This document shows, piece by piece, positions 35,155-46,595 of a DNA stretch of 64,000 nucleotides. Origin of the DNA: Nelumbo lutea (taxonomy: Eukaryota > Streptophyta > Magnoliopsida > Proteales > Nelumbonaceae); contig JAKGHH010000001.1 of NCBI GenBank assembly GCA_022828595.1, forward strand, positions 206,293,813 to 206,357,812, read 5' to 3'. The notes beneath the pieces are model-generated. The model searched no databases. It was given only the letters and a program-made list of their open reading frames with translations, and was not told where the DNA came from. The translations under genes and the position numbers were made by a program. Position 1 is the stretch's first letter, and each line of letters opens with the position of its first letter.

Positions 35155-35710
35155 AATCATTTGCTGATACCATGCTCCTTTGCTACCAATATTTGGAACC
35201 GGGTTGTTTCTTTATTTTGGTGCAAGTGGAATTTACCCTCTAAAGTAAAGTTGCTGTTCACTCCGGTTGCCTTTGGGAGATTGACAAAAAGAGGGAAGCT
35301 AATGTGGAAATGTATCAGAGCCGCTACGTTGTGGACTGTATGAGAGGGGAGAAATGCTAGAATATTTCAAGAACAAGAAAGAAGTTTTGCTGAAATCAAG
35401 GGGCTACAGTGGCTGCTACAGTCTCTACCAAGATCAAATCACAAACTGAATGGATTCCCCTACCGGATGGTGTGGTAAAGTTGAATTTTGATGGTAGCTG
35501 CCAAGGTAACCTAGGGCCACTGCCAAGGTTTCAGTGGGTCAAAAGACAAGGGATGTCAAGGGGAGATCTATTTTGAGATAGTTTGTAATTGTGTCTCAAG
35601 CTTGGGTAGTTTTGGTGTATATGGTTCAGTCCTAGGGGGTAATATCTCGTGCCTCCTCCTAGCTTGATTGTATTTTTTATATTTGATTTAATAAAACTAC
35701 TTTTTTTTAT
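35155..35710 (+). pseudogene. L1 zinc-knuckle (zf-RVT) end and 3' tail
   Basis: Continues the Cys/His motif begun at about 31765 (CSLCKVRGDD before the hAT, CNHLLIPCSFATNIWN after it). Then come a conserved WKCIRAATLWTV block, a stop, a short RNase H-like remnant and the 3' tail. Confidence 0.75.
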
Positions 35711-35781
35711 TAATCAGCAATAATTTTTCCCTTTCCCTTTACCCCTTTATTTTTTTATCAAAGTGCTGATTACGGGATTTG

Positions 35782-35963
35782 ATTCCACGTTAATGTTGGG
35801 ATAACCCAGCTAACACACCAACGAGCCAGCGCTCGATTGGTTATTTAATAAAACTACTTTCGTTCATCAAAAATTCCGCGTTAATGTTGGGACAATCCAA
35901 CTAACACACCAATGAGCCAGCGCTGGATTGGTTATTTAATAAAACTACTTTCATTCATAAAAA
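35782..35963. repeat. 91-bp tandem duplication, two copies
   Basis: 35782-35872 and 35873-35963 are near identical. Each unit ends with TTTAATAAAACTACTTT, which is also the 3' end of the L1 just upstream (about 35685-35703). The units therefore seem to include the LINE tail plus a GC-richer segment with CACACCAAYGAGCCAGCGCT. Confidence 0.85.
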
Positions 35964-35976
35964 AAGAAAATGGTTG

Positions 35977-35982
<6 letters not shown>

Positions 35983-36024
<42 letters not shown>
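35983..36024. repeat. TA microsatellite
   Basis: About 21 uninterrupted TA units. Confidence 0.95.
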
Positions 36025-36029
<5 letters not shown>

Positions 36030-36039
36030 GAAATATTTT

Positions 36040-37570
36040 AATCCTAGTGGATGGAATTAGGTTCTGGTGTCTGCCACAGTTCACAAAATGTTGCTTTGGA
36101 GTCTCATGCTAGTCCTCCATTCCTATGGGTGAAAAGGTAAAGGACGGTTGGAATGTTCTCCTTCACTTTGAACCAACAGTTGAAAATTATAACAATGCTT
36201 GGGACTGGATTTGGTTCAGTCCGATCCAGTCCAATGTGAATCCATTACAAATGAATCAGGTCCAATCCAATTCCATAAATAATTTGGACCAGTTCAATTC
36301 AATGTTCGGACCGCCCAGTTTGTTCAAATTAATTTTAATTTAGATTGGTTTCAACCCAAACCTGGTGAATTGATACTTGTATTCTTATCTTATCATGGAC
36401 TGGATATTGACTTAATTCAACCAAATCCAATATAAATTTATTACCGATGGAACAGGTCCAGTCAAATCTAATAAATATTTTGGACCGGATTGATCCAATC
36501 CACTGTCTTTTTAGTCTGTCCAATCCATCTACCCAAAACCGGTCCATTGACACCCTTAATGGTCAGAGCATCAGCTACCCCTTTGTTCATTCCTACGTTG
36601 AATCTGCAGGTGAGATGTTCCCGATGGACAGCTGCAATGACTTGGAATCCGAACTTTCCTAGGTTTGGTTGCGTCCGAATTGATTCAGTACGACAATTTC
36701 CAAGTTCGCATTTACCCAATAATCAAACGAGGTGGTGGATTGGATTCTATAGTCTTGACTCCCATATGGGTAAGCCGTTGAAAGCCCGCAACTTGAAGAT
36801 TCAGTCGTGACAGAAATGGTTAACGCCCATCAAGATGTCAGGAGTTCAGGACGAAGTGATCAACCACCAGACTGAAGAAACATATCAAGACTTCTGGAGC
36901 TTTGTTGCACGACTAGAGTGAAGAAGAAACAATGACTGCCAGGACGACATGATCAACCACCATGGCTGCCTTAACTGAAACACCCTGTAAGCCAATCTAC
37001 TAATTTTACAACTGCTTTAGTCCAATCTTGTATAGCTCTTACCATTTTTCAGATTTTATATGCCAAGGTAAACATCTAACATGGAAATTTTATAAGCAAA
37101 CCCAACACTGAAAAAAGCAAATTCATTTCTAAAAGATTCAACCATTGAACCAACATGAATCTCACATTACAAATAGAAACCCCAAAATGTCATAAAAACC
37201 CAAATTGAGATTTTGCTCTCCAAGTTCCTTGCTGAACCTAGCAAAAGTACTCTTCAAAGGCCCACAAGGAGGGAGCACAATGCCACATGTCCTCTTGATT
37301 TGTCCACTGGATGAAACTCCCCAAACAGAATATCAAGTGCTCAACTCTTCAAACCAGTGAATGAAAAATCTGGCCAATAGATCTCTCTCATGTGAACAGT
37401 GCTTCGTATTTCTCATCAAAAAACATTGCCATGACCACAAGCCTTGCCAGATTAATATATCTGGAATTTTCTTCCACTGCCTCTTTTGTTCCATCTACTG
37501 TTAAACTGCACCTCCAAAATCATGTTGAGTTTGACAATGAAGAAACTTGTAAAGGTAACATGTGACAGAA
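36040..37570. other. 3' flank of the TOM1-like gene with a degraded hAT-like repeat
   Basis: Around 36190-36560 the DNA is full of degenerate CCAGTCCAATCC and GGACC motifs and ends in CCATTGACACCCTTA, which read inward is a hAT-MITE type terminus. The left terminus is not clear. The part from about 37200 to 37570 is probably the 3' untranslated region of the TOM1-like gene. No coding region is seen. Confidence 0.4.
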
Positions 37571-40500
37571 CTATCGGATTGGGTGATACTGGGCCGATAC
37601 CCTTTTTGGTGGGAGCTTGCGCAAGATGTAGAGGACAAGTGCTGATGGTAGTATCTCAGTAAGCTGTTTTCGTGGCAATGGAGGGTCAGAACATCTCAAG
37701 AATTGTGAAATTGTTTCTGAGAAATGGGTTTTCAAATAGATAAATATATATGCTTAACCAATTACCATGTAATAGATAAGGTTCAAAATGGGATGATCCA
37801 AAACATCAAGAGAGGCATCCGAGTCGAATATAGATAACATGACCTGCAATTAATGAATTAACAGAACAATAGTAAATCCAACCCCAAGTAGTGCTGTAAA
37901 AACTTCCACAGGCCAAGATTTTTTTTTATCTTGTTTTCAGGCTGGAATCCCAAGAATTTGCAGGATTTCATTTTTTTTTGTTCTGCTGCACAACTTCAAT
38001 TTTTTAACTGATATATAACAACCATTGCAGATGCCATGCAGGAAGAAACTTTCTTCAGCTGCAAGTATCTAGGTCCTTTTGGGCATTTCCAAATACAGGA
38101 CAAACAGATTTTTACTGATGGGACATGAATGTAACACAATTGCACATTATGTCTTGAACCATGGCACTCACCACAAAGCATCTTATAAGAAAGCATGTGA
38201 AACAAATTGTTGTCACAGAACCAACCTGCAAGAGTTTAAACACGTTAGAACAACAAAACCATGTTAGACTTGACTGAAATTCTCATCCAGATAAAGGGAG
38301 TGGATTTAATAATAAATATAATTTCTATAAGCACCATTTGACTGCAAAACTAATATGTATTAAGAAAAATCTGCTGTGATTTAGGTGGCATCTGCTTCAA
38401 GCTAGAATCTGTTGTAGAAGAAAGAGTAGCTCCATCATAGTTGTTAAGGTGATGCCTAGGCAACAAGGCACCCCTTGAGGCTCGCCTCGCCTAATTGCCA
38501 AGCAATTTTGTACTTTCTATTATAAAACACTTTTTTATTCTTTATTTTTTAACATTATATATTATAGAATAGACATTATTAAACTAAAATATTCATTTGT
38601 GTGTTTATATACTAATTTCTTTTTATTATTTTCTTGTTTGTTAGGCTTTAATCAACACAAACATTGCTAAATGCTGTATTGAACCCTCAAAGACTTCAAA
38701 ACCTGAACCAATAAGGAAGAACTTAAAATTTTGTCTAATCAACACATTGTCTTCTTCTTCTTCAGCCCCTATATTTTTTAAATTTTCTTTCCCTTCTTTT
38801 TTCTTCTCATGAATATGTTGCTTTTCTATACTTCAACATCAATTTTATACTTGGCCGATGAAAATTGTGAATAATTATTAAGGAAATATGGTTATGGTAC
38901 CTAGGGAATTACCCTAGGATCCATGTTTTCTACATAAAAAATCCATCGCCTAGGCGACTAGGCAACAAGCGCCCCCCACCCCAATGCCTAGCCTTGAGCA
39001 CCAATAACAAGCATGATTTTAATATAAGAACCAAGGGAAAATGTGATGATGGAAGCATTTTCTGTTAAAAGGGCAGCCTAGTGCATGGGGCTCTTGCCAA
39101 TGCAGGGTCTGGGAGGGACAGATGTATGCAGCCTTACCCTTGCACATACAGAGAGGCTATTTTCAAGATTTGAACGCTGGTCACCCAGGTTGCAATGAAG
39201 CAACCCAACCATGTGCACCAAGGCCCACCCTTGGAAGCATCCTTTGTTGATTACCTTTTTTTCTCGTTATATTTAAGTCTGAAAGATTCCATCCTCTGAC
39301 AAATCTTAGACTTCTAATCCCATAGCCCTTTTCTGGCTAGGCAAATGTGGGAGTTGGGGTGGGAAGGTGAATGCAGGGTTCAGTCCATGGCTATTGGGAA
39401 CTGCATTCACTGGCTTTACCAGCTAAGCCAACTAGAACCTTCGCTTTAGTTCCCATAACTAGGAGACCCCATGTAGCTGGTCTAAACAAGGAAATTTGTC
39501 CTTTCAGCCTTTCAGGTGCCAGTCTCCAATATCCTTGATGTTCAAACCATTGCAATTCCTTCAGAGATTTTCTGATAATGATGAAGCTTCAGGTTTCCTT
39601 TATAGGATTTAACTACAATAATTAGGTTTTATACAAATCATTTTAACATTCTCACAAAAGTCACTAAAGATGCCAAAAGAAAAACAGAAATATTATGAAG
39701 ATATTACATAATGATGAAATTTTTACTACAAGCAACATATTTATTTATTTTTTTAAATTCAGTGAACTAACTGACAAAGGAAAAGGACATACCTCATTAA
39801 GCTTCTTTCTTCGCCCTTTAGATTCAATAGGGAAGCGCCTCAGCATGATAAATAGCCTGGAAGCAGAAAACTGAAATATGAACAACTAAAGTAGAACAAT
39901 AGACATCTATATACAAGAAGGCCATGCACATAAAAGAATCTAAGTTCTTGCATATGCATAGATATTTTAGCCAAGAAGAGAGACAGAAAATTACCTTCCT
40001 CCATACCGCAAGAAACCTAATGCTGCGCTGAAGGATACAACTGGACAAGAAATAAAAGAAAAACATGCATATTTCAGCATGTGAACCAACAATTATAAAG
40101 AGAAACCCAACTGCAACATGCATTCTCAAATACAAGGTTGCTAAATGGTAATTGCAAGACTTTTAACAAGTATGACAAACATAGGGCTAACCTGCAATAA
40201 AGATCTTTCCTATTGATTCAACAATGCTGTTGTCATTTATCCACAGGTATATCCAAATACAAACCTGAACAGGCAAGTCCATTCAGTAAGATTAAGAATC
40301 TAAAAATAGATGTAAGTAGTGCTTGAATTGGTCAAGATTCAAGTAATCTGCCATTCTCTGGGATGCAATTCTGTTATTAATTGGGAGCGACAATTGGGTA
40401 CTGCTTTTATCATTGTTAAAAAAGCCTACATGGATCTTCTGGACAAACAGTTGACTTACTTGGATACTGAAACTTTAATGATTCAGAGAGAGAGTGAGAA

Positions 40501-43500
40501 AGAACAACGGAAAATTACTTACATCTTCCTTTGGGTTTCGGTCAAATACTAAGACCTCCCCTTGGAACTACCTATTAACTTATGCCCTCTTTCACCAAAA
40601 AAAAAAAAGCTACAGGGGATTTGTGAATGCAAAAGAGGGAAGAAATAGATTTTTTTTTTTGATAAATGAGAAGAAATAGATATTTTACCAAAAAACCTTT
40701 AATAATACAATATGAGTTCTGCCACCAAGATATTTTACCAAAAAATCCATTTCAAAATGGACTTTTGAAATGTTTTAAATTTAAAAGTAGTGGAGGAGTG
40801 GAATAAGTAACTTAACCCAAACTACAAGGGTTGAGTAGGTTTATATGTAAACCTGAGAGGTCATAGTGTTTGACCAAAAGTGGGAGGTCTAAGTAATTTA
40901 CCCTTATAAAACTGTTCCTGCCACAGTACTCCTTACTTCAAGGGAATTCAATGCCCCATAAGGAAACACAAAGAAATAAGCATAAACTGTATGATAAACA
41001 ATAAAATAGCACCATACATAGTGATTGTAAAACCAAGTGCAATAAAGCGTACTGACTTCCCCTGCCATCAAGTGTGGAATCCTAGTTCTCCCTCTAAGTT
41101 AACTTCCTTGTGTGGACAATGGTGCTGAACAAATGCCTCTCAAGAATCAACCTGGATAGGAGGGGTCTTCATCTCCCTTCCCTGCTGTGTGGTTTGTGTG
41201 GTCTAATGCCTGAATCCACAGATCATCTGTGTATCCACTGCCTTATCTCTTCCAGAGTTTGGAATCATTTTCTAGGGCTATTGGGCTTTGCTGGGTCATG
41301 CCAAACTCAGTTAAAGACCTGCTGCTATGCTGGGAGATTCAAGGCCTGAAGAAAAAAAAGGAAAATTAGTATGGAGGACAATTCCTGCAGCTGTGCTTTG
41401 GGTAACCTGGTCAGGAAGGAACAGAAGAGTCTTTAGCAACAAGATAAAGAGCACTGATGAGGTTGTGCAGCAGGCGGTTAGCAAGCTGATTTCTTGGGTG
41501 TCTGTAGCTCCTGATTTTAAAAACTTGAATGTACCTGAGTTGTTTAGATCTAAATCCATTTGGATTCTGTAACCTGTTCTGTGGTCTGGGTAACCATTTA
41601 ATGGCTAGCTCTCCTGTTGTAATGAGTTCTTTCTGATTTAATAAAATCTTATTTTACCTTTCAAAAAAAAAGTGCAATAAAGCATACAGAAATGTGAAAC
41701 AAGAATAATATTAAATTCTTTCTGGTGCCTATGTGATAAACAGGGCAAAAAAATCAATTTTTGATGGAAAGACAATGCTTGAAATTGCAGGAAGAGGAGA
41801 TAAAAGGAGACAGATGCATACCTGTATTAAATATATAGCACCATTAATGAAAATGTATATAATCCTGAGCTTATCTGTTGGAAGACTTCTTGCCTGTCAA
41901 TGATTAGGAATTGGAATCAGAACTACCTAGAAATATGAATAAAAAAGGCCATTATGCATTGTTGGTCCCATCTGTCTGGGATCTTGGGAGGGGTAGACTG
42001 GATACGGTCCTAACCTTTGGCATTTCTTGCACAAAGTGGTCACTCTCAGGCTCAAACCAATGCTTGCCAGCCCAAGATGGTATATCGACAGTTCAACACA
42101 TGGTTTAATACAATTTGTGAAAGCATACCTCGCTAGGTCAAAGACAATAGAATAGTACACATGTTTTTGTTGTGTGTCCCCTCAATCAGGACATTTAACT
42201 AAAGCAAGTTGCAGTAATTACTATTATTTTATTCACATGGATGAACTAAATAATTATTAACAATTGTTTGCCTTTCACAGAAAGAGAAATCCAGTTGCAT
42301 ATTTCACTTGCCTGATGATATATCTCTGCCCAAAATAGGACAAGGAGGGTGTAAGTAGAGAAGAACAAAAGTCCAGGAAGATCCAACAACACAAAAGTAA
42401 ACACCTGATTCAAGAAACATATCTCTTATCAGATGTCATCTTATGTAAAGCAATTGATATATTGATCTCTTTAAAACACCAGAGTTTTGTGAATCGCAGT
42501 AAGCCTATAGATAAAAAGTAGGCTTTTGTTTCGTTAGCCGATGACTTAACACATATCCAAATATTACAGAAGAGTTGTATTTTGAAATCACTAAGAGGAA
42601 ACAAAATGCTAGTGGAAATTTCCATATATTTCCATGTAGCTCAAACTTTTTCTTTTTGCTTTTTTTTTGGAAAACAAGCAAAGGCATCTCACATAAACCT
42701 CCTTTTTTCATTCTTTATCCCCCTATTATTTCTACTTCATAGCTTGAAACAAAATTATGCATTTATAAACTGAGTGCGAAATATAAGCACACTTGAACCA
42801 ATATGTTAACATGATCTAAACACAAGGAACCCAATATCCTTTAGTTTACTGGGCACATGTGAGATGGATTTCTGTGTCCATTTTTCCCTCCTCCCCATAG
42901 GAAAAAGTGAAGCGTGGCCAATGATGCATTTTTTTATTAGTCTCCAATTTTTTATCAATTGATTCTCAGGTTGTGCCCATTTGAGTGAAATGTATCTTGT
43001 TGGTCTTGCCAAGTAATTGGTGAAAAGTCATCTGACAAATCGTGCAAAAGAAACAAAAGCAAAGGAAAACCAATTAGATGAGAAAATTTCATTGTTAAGC
43101 AGCCCCCTATCTGTTGACATCCTTAACGACTGATGAGTTACAGAAAAACTTCAAACTGTGTTGCATCAAACAAGATTATAAAAAGAAACCAGAGTCTAAA
43201 CCATAAAAATAAAAAATAATGGAGTCAAACAGTACCAACCTTACCTTCAACTTAAAAAGAAATACTTGCTTGTGAAATCCAAACACAACTGCACGCACTG
43301 CAGCGAAATATTCCATTGTTAAAAAGCAAGAAAGAAAGAAAGAAAGAAAAAAGAATACCAATCCAACTAATAAGATAGTAAACTAATAACCAAAGCATCC
43401 AAATTCACCTCCGTTTACAATGAAGTTCATGAGATGGAAAACCTTCTGCGTCGTCCAACCATACTCGGGTACTCTGAGTTCAATCCGGATTAATTGAATC

Positions 43501-44375
43501 TGCAAGCACTAACAATAATAAATAATAAAAAGAAACAAACATGATTCCTCAATAGTCACCCAAAAAACAATCTCCCGGAACAACTACATTCAACATTCCC
43601 TAGGATTCATCGCATAGTGCTATCATCTTCAAACCCCAAGTACCGGATCTTTTAAAGTCCGTCTCTTCTACACCATGTAGCAGCCAAGAAAAAAAAGAAA
43701 GAGGGGGAAAGTCAAAATCTAATGCACCATCTTATTCCTCATTAAAGCTCTGTCAAAATGAACAGAACCAAGAAAAAAAAATCTAACAATTTGAAATGAG
43801 TAAAGAAGGGGAAAGTCAAAATCTAATGCACCATCTTATTCCTCATTAAAGCTCTGTAAAAATGAACAGAACCAAGAAAAGAATCTCACAATTTGAAATG
43901 AGTAAAGAAGGGGAAAGTCAAAATCAAATGCACCATATTGTTCCTCATTAAAGCTCTGTCAAAATGAACAGAACCAAGAACAAAATCTCTCAAATTGAAA
44001 TGAGTAAAGAGGGGAATAAACCAGTTACAAGAGTTTCTAATAAAAACCAGAAATTCATCTTTACCAACAATGCCGATCTCAAAAGATACCTAAAACAATA
44101 CGCTCAAATCAAAACTACCTAAAATAATCTCAAATGAAGCTCAACAAAACAAAAATCACATCTTGGGCAACACGCCAAGAATTCAATTAATAAAGCAACA
44201 AAATCAAGGGAAGAGAGGGAGTAACCAGAGCAACGGAGGAGACAAGGGCGTAAGCAGCACAGAGAGTGAAGAAGATCCCATCTTGCCAACGAGCGGACTC
44301 GTTGATCTCGTTCCACCAATCGGAAGACACGATGTCGAGTTCCATCGACGACACGTTTAAGTGCACGCTTGTCAT
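37571..44375 (-). CDS. TOM1: TOM1-like (TOBAMOVIRUS MULTIPLICATION 1 family) membrane protein, 11 exons
   Basis: 288-residue multi-pass membrane protein of the plant TOM1/TOM3/THH1 family (DUF1084). These are tonoplast proteins known in Arabidopsis as host factors used by tobamovirus replication complexes; their everyday plant role is less clear. Exons (minus): 44226-44375, 43409-43499, 43245-43297, 42312-42404, 41822-41893, 40192-40264, 39995-40040, 39793-39856, 38172-38225, 37766-37843, 37571-37663. They sum to 867 bases with phase kept at all ten junctions. Family motifs in order: [86 protein letters not shown] and [17 protein letters not shown] at the C-terminus. About seven hydrophobic segments fit the known topology. 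Intron 4 has a GC donor (CAG GCAAGT); the donor of intron 1 is weak (GTTACT). The sequence is nearest TOM1 by motif wording, but a TOM3 or THH1 paralogue is not fully excluded. No stop or frameshift is seen. Confidence 0.93.
38441..39010. mobile_element. MITE-like repeat in intron 8 of the TOM1-like gene
   Basis: The left end reads TTGTTAAGGTGATGCCTAGG and the right end, inward, TTGTTATTGGTGCTCAAGG. Both ends carry repeated GCCTAGGC and AACAAGGC motifs (38451-38510 and 38945-39000). This is the widespread plant repeat type with a GCCTAGGCG core. The target duplication is unclear. Confidence 0.55.
39059..39232 (-). mobile_element. Au-type SINE in intron 8
   Basis: tRNA-derived SINE on the minus strand (same sense as the host gene). 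It has the CCTTGGTGCACATGG start, a B-box-like GTTCAAATC, GCAAGGGTAAGGCTGC in the body, and GCACTAGGCTGCCC followed by TTTT at the 3' end, as in plant Au elements. It is flanked by GGAAGCAT on both sides (39051-39058 and 39233-39240), an 8-bp target duplication. The sequence is well diverged from the family consensus. Confidence 0.82.
41053..41670 (+). mobile_element. 5'-truncated LINE tail in intron 5 of the TOM1-like gene
   Basis: Plus-strand LINE end (antisense to the host gene). It has a Cys/His zinc-knuckle block ([19 protein letters not shown]), then [21 protein letters not shown], and a 3' tail GATTTAATAAAATC ending in a short A run (41663-41671). The flanks AGTGCAATAAAGCGTAC (41036-41052) and 41671-41687 agree at 16 of 17, a clear target-site duplication. 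The element is too short to be autonomous. It differs from the large L1 at 28395-35710. Confidence 0.88.
41948..42080 (-). mobile_element. Probable tRNA-derived SINE in intron 4
   Basis: The minus strand shows GGTTTGAGCCTGAGAGTGACC, resembling a B box plus SINE body, then CCACTTTGTGCAAG and CCAGTCTACCCCTCCC as in many plant SINE bodies. It ends in a T-rich tail on the left. No secure duplication was found. Confidence 0.45.
43704..44015. repeat. Three-copy tandem repeat of about 104 bp in intron 1
   Basis: Units begin at 43704, 43808 and 43910 with GGGGAAAGTCAAAATC and share CTCATTAAAGCTCTGT. They are very similar to one another and lie wholly within intron 1 of the TOM1-like gene. Confidence 0.9.
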
Positions 44376-45496
44376 TTTTATTTATTGGTAGCTTCTTCAG
44401 TGTAAGAAGCTCTGCAATCAAAAGAAAAGAAACAAAAAAATTCAAAATCTAAACTCTAAACAAAGAAGGCAAGCTTGGTTGGCTGTGCATCACTGATTCA
44501 GCCTTCAACTAGCTTTGGGATTGTCACAGAGCCAGAGGAGTCGAGAAAAATAGAATGGACTGGCCTCTCCGCCTCTGTCTTTTTTCTACCATTCGATACT
44601 TTCGGTCAACAAGCCGGGTAGAGAGCCGGCCGTTCTTGGTATCGTCATATCGTGCCCTTGGTTTTGTTAGAAAATACAGGAATTGCCATAGCTTATATTT
44701 GAAAATTTAGAGATTGATTGTTAAAATTGACCCAACGAGCCACACCATTAGGTGGGACCCGCTCCGTGAGTAGCAGTGTATCAGTGAAGTGCACATTTCT
44801 TTCTTTAAATGAAACAGGCTGGGGGCTTTACCTAGTGAAGCAAAAGATTGTAACGTCCGAATTTGTTCATGTGTCCTACCACTTACCACTTACCACAATA
44901 CGACCGACTACCGACTCTTATCCAAGCAGAGGCCAAGGCGGGTGCTGATTTCGTTTTCTTTTTTTTTCAATGGGTCAAAGGAAGCGTACTTATTACTTCG
45001 CTGTGATTTGGAAGGTGTTTTGGAAGCGTGGGCGTTTATTCTAACACTATTTTAGAAATTCTTTTCTCATGCTCTTCTGTGTATATCGAGAATAGCAAAA
45101 GATGAATTCGATTTCTGTATACGTCTATCGTTTGGAAAAATTATTTTTTAAAGATTCATCAGGCATTTTTTACTATTATGTTGATGTGGTGCCTATTGGC
45201 AATTAGTAGTGCTTAATTGTTATAAACATTGTAACTATTACTTTTCTCAATTTTGCAAACAAAAAAAATATAAACATTAAATGAAAAAACATAAACAAAA
45301 TCAAACACTACTTGCTTTGGATGCCGACTCACATATGCTCTACCTTAATATTAATAATGCCGAGGGGGTGGCTTACTAATTTATATGAATTCAAATCTCA
45401 AGTATTACAACAAATCCTTATCCCAATGGATATGGAAGAATCCAAATTTGGTCATTGAGTCATTCTATTCTATTTAAGCCTGGGCTAGACTGGAAC
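44376..45496. promoter_or_regulatory. Upstream region of the TOM1-like gene
   Basis: Probable 5' leader and promoter. On the minus strand a good acceptor (TTTTGATTGCAG) lies about 38 bases before the ATG, so a leader intron is possible. A TC-rich stretch and a short upstream ATG frame are present, but no strong TATA box. No other gene is seen up to Gypsy-3. Confidence 0.4.
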
Positions 45497-46108
45497 TGAT
45501 GGTGTGCGATCTGGTTGCTCCCAGCTAGATGGCAGTTCAGACGTCACTTGCTTAGCTAGCCGGTCGAACTGCAAGGAAGAGAAGCTCAGAGAACCTGGGG
45601 TGGCTAATTCGACGTGGTCGCTCCGATGCTTAAGTTAGTAGCTAATTGTGTGAAGCTAAAATCTTGAGAGTATGAGAGCTAGTAAGCAGTAATCGTGCGT
45701 ACCTTGTACCACTATGATTGGTGCCCTTATATAGATGAGTTGTCATGGGTCTCATGAAACACCTCCAAGATCCTTGGCCCATGTTGTTAGGAATTTATTA
45801 TGCACCAGGAGATGGATATCATGCTAGCCAATAAGACTTATCCGGGCGGGATGAGGATAAGACCCACAATCATACGATGTGATCCCGAAGAGATCAGAGA
45901 CAACTGGCATGCTTCTAGTCCTCTACGTGTCACCTCGATAATTTGGGGCACCATGAGCTACTCAGACCTCGGTCCTAGTCGAGGTGACTGAGGTACCCGA
46001 GGTGACTTGTCCTGCTGAGGTGGCAGTAGGTGTTGAGTCGATGTCCAGTCATCAAGTCAAGTCCACGTGTCCATTGTTTACTAGATCAGGCCAAATCACC
46101 CATCATCA
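45497..46108 (-). repeat. Gypsy-3 3' LTR
   Basis: A 612-bp LTR with ends TGATGGTGTG and CATCATCA. Minus-strand TATATAAG at 45726-45733. It matches 58890-59519 along its length. Confidence 0.88.
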
Positions 46109-46416
46109 ATTGCCCCCCACTCCTCGTGCCATGGGTCCTGACCCAGTGCAAGGAGTTCATGACGAGTTTAGGTGGGTTTGGCCCGGTCCTCTTCCGAGTT
46201 GAGGTCTGGTCCGGCGGTCAGACCACAATGACCTGCCTGGCTCAATCGTGGGACCAGATCGCGTATCAGGGACGTGCAGATGATACCTAGATTACAAACT
46301 CTATGGACGTCAAAACGTGTGCTCAACCGATTTCGGCCTCGAGAGGCACGCGACCGATTTTTACGAGAGCCGTTGGATCACTTCAATCTTGATCGTCCAA
46401 GATCGACTATAGTGGC

Positions 46417-46424
46417 TATAAATA
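46417..46424 (+). promoter_or_regulatory. TATA box for the antisense gene of Gypsy-3
   Basis: TATAAATA, 179 bases before the ATG at 46596, mirroring the arrangement in Gypsy-2. An AG GTAAGC donor near 46541 and an ATTACAG acceptor just before the ATG suggest a small intron in the leader. Confidence 0.55.
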
Positions 46425-46595
46425 GGGCCTTGGGTCCCATTCGCTTCGTCATATCTCGTGTGTTCACATTTTTGAGGTCGCGCACTTGCTTCTAGGTCAG
46501 TGATCCCTTGTCTCGTTCCCGTGGTCGCTCTTCATCTTTAGGTAAGCCGCCTTCCTTTGTTTTGTGCCTATTTTCTTTTTTACCATTATTACAGT

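Larger units (their letters stand above)
28395..35710 (+). mobile_element. L1-type LINE, 5' cut, interrupted by a hAT transposon
   Basis: Plus-strand L1 in two blocks, 28395-31838 and 35155-35710, separated by the hAT element. Order: endonuclease, RT, zinc-knuckle region, 3' tail ending in ATTTAATAAAACTACTTT and a T run. Its left edge meets the Gypsy-2 LTR, and nothing L1-like is found on the other side of Gypsy-2, so the 5' part is lost. Many stops and shifts. Confidence 0.85.

Noticed and set aside
39290..39480. Possible second SINE with an A-box-like TGGCTTAGCTGG on the minus strand
   Set aside because: No acceptable B box at the right distance and no target duplication, so not annotated.
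41110..41572. Two plus-strand frames as a separate gene in the TOM1-like region
   Set aside because: They are the zinc-knuckle end of a truncated LINE with a target duplication, not a gene.
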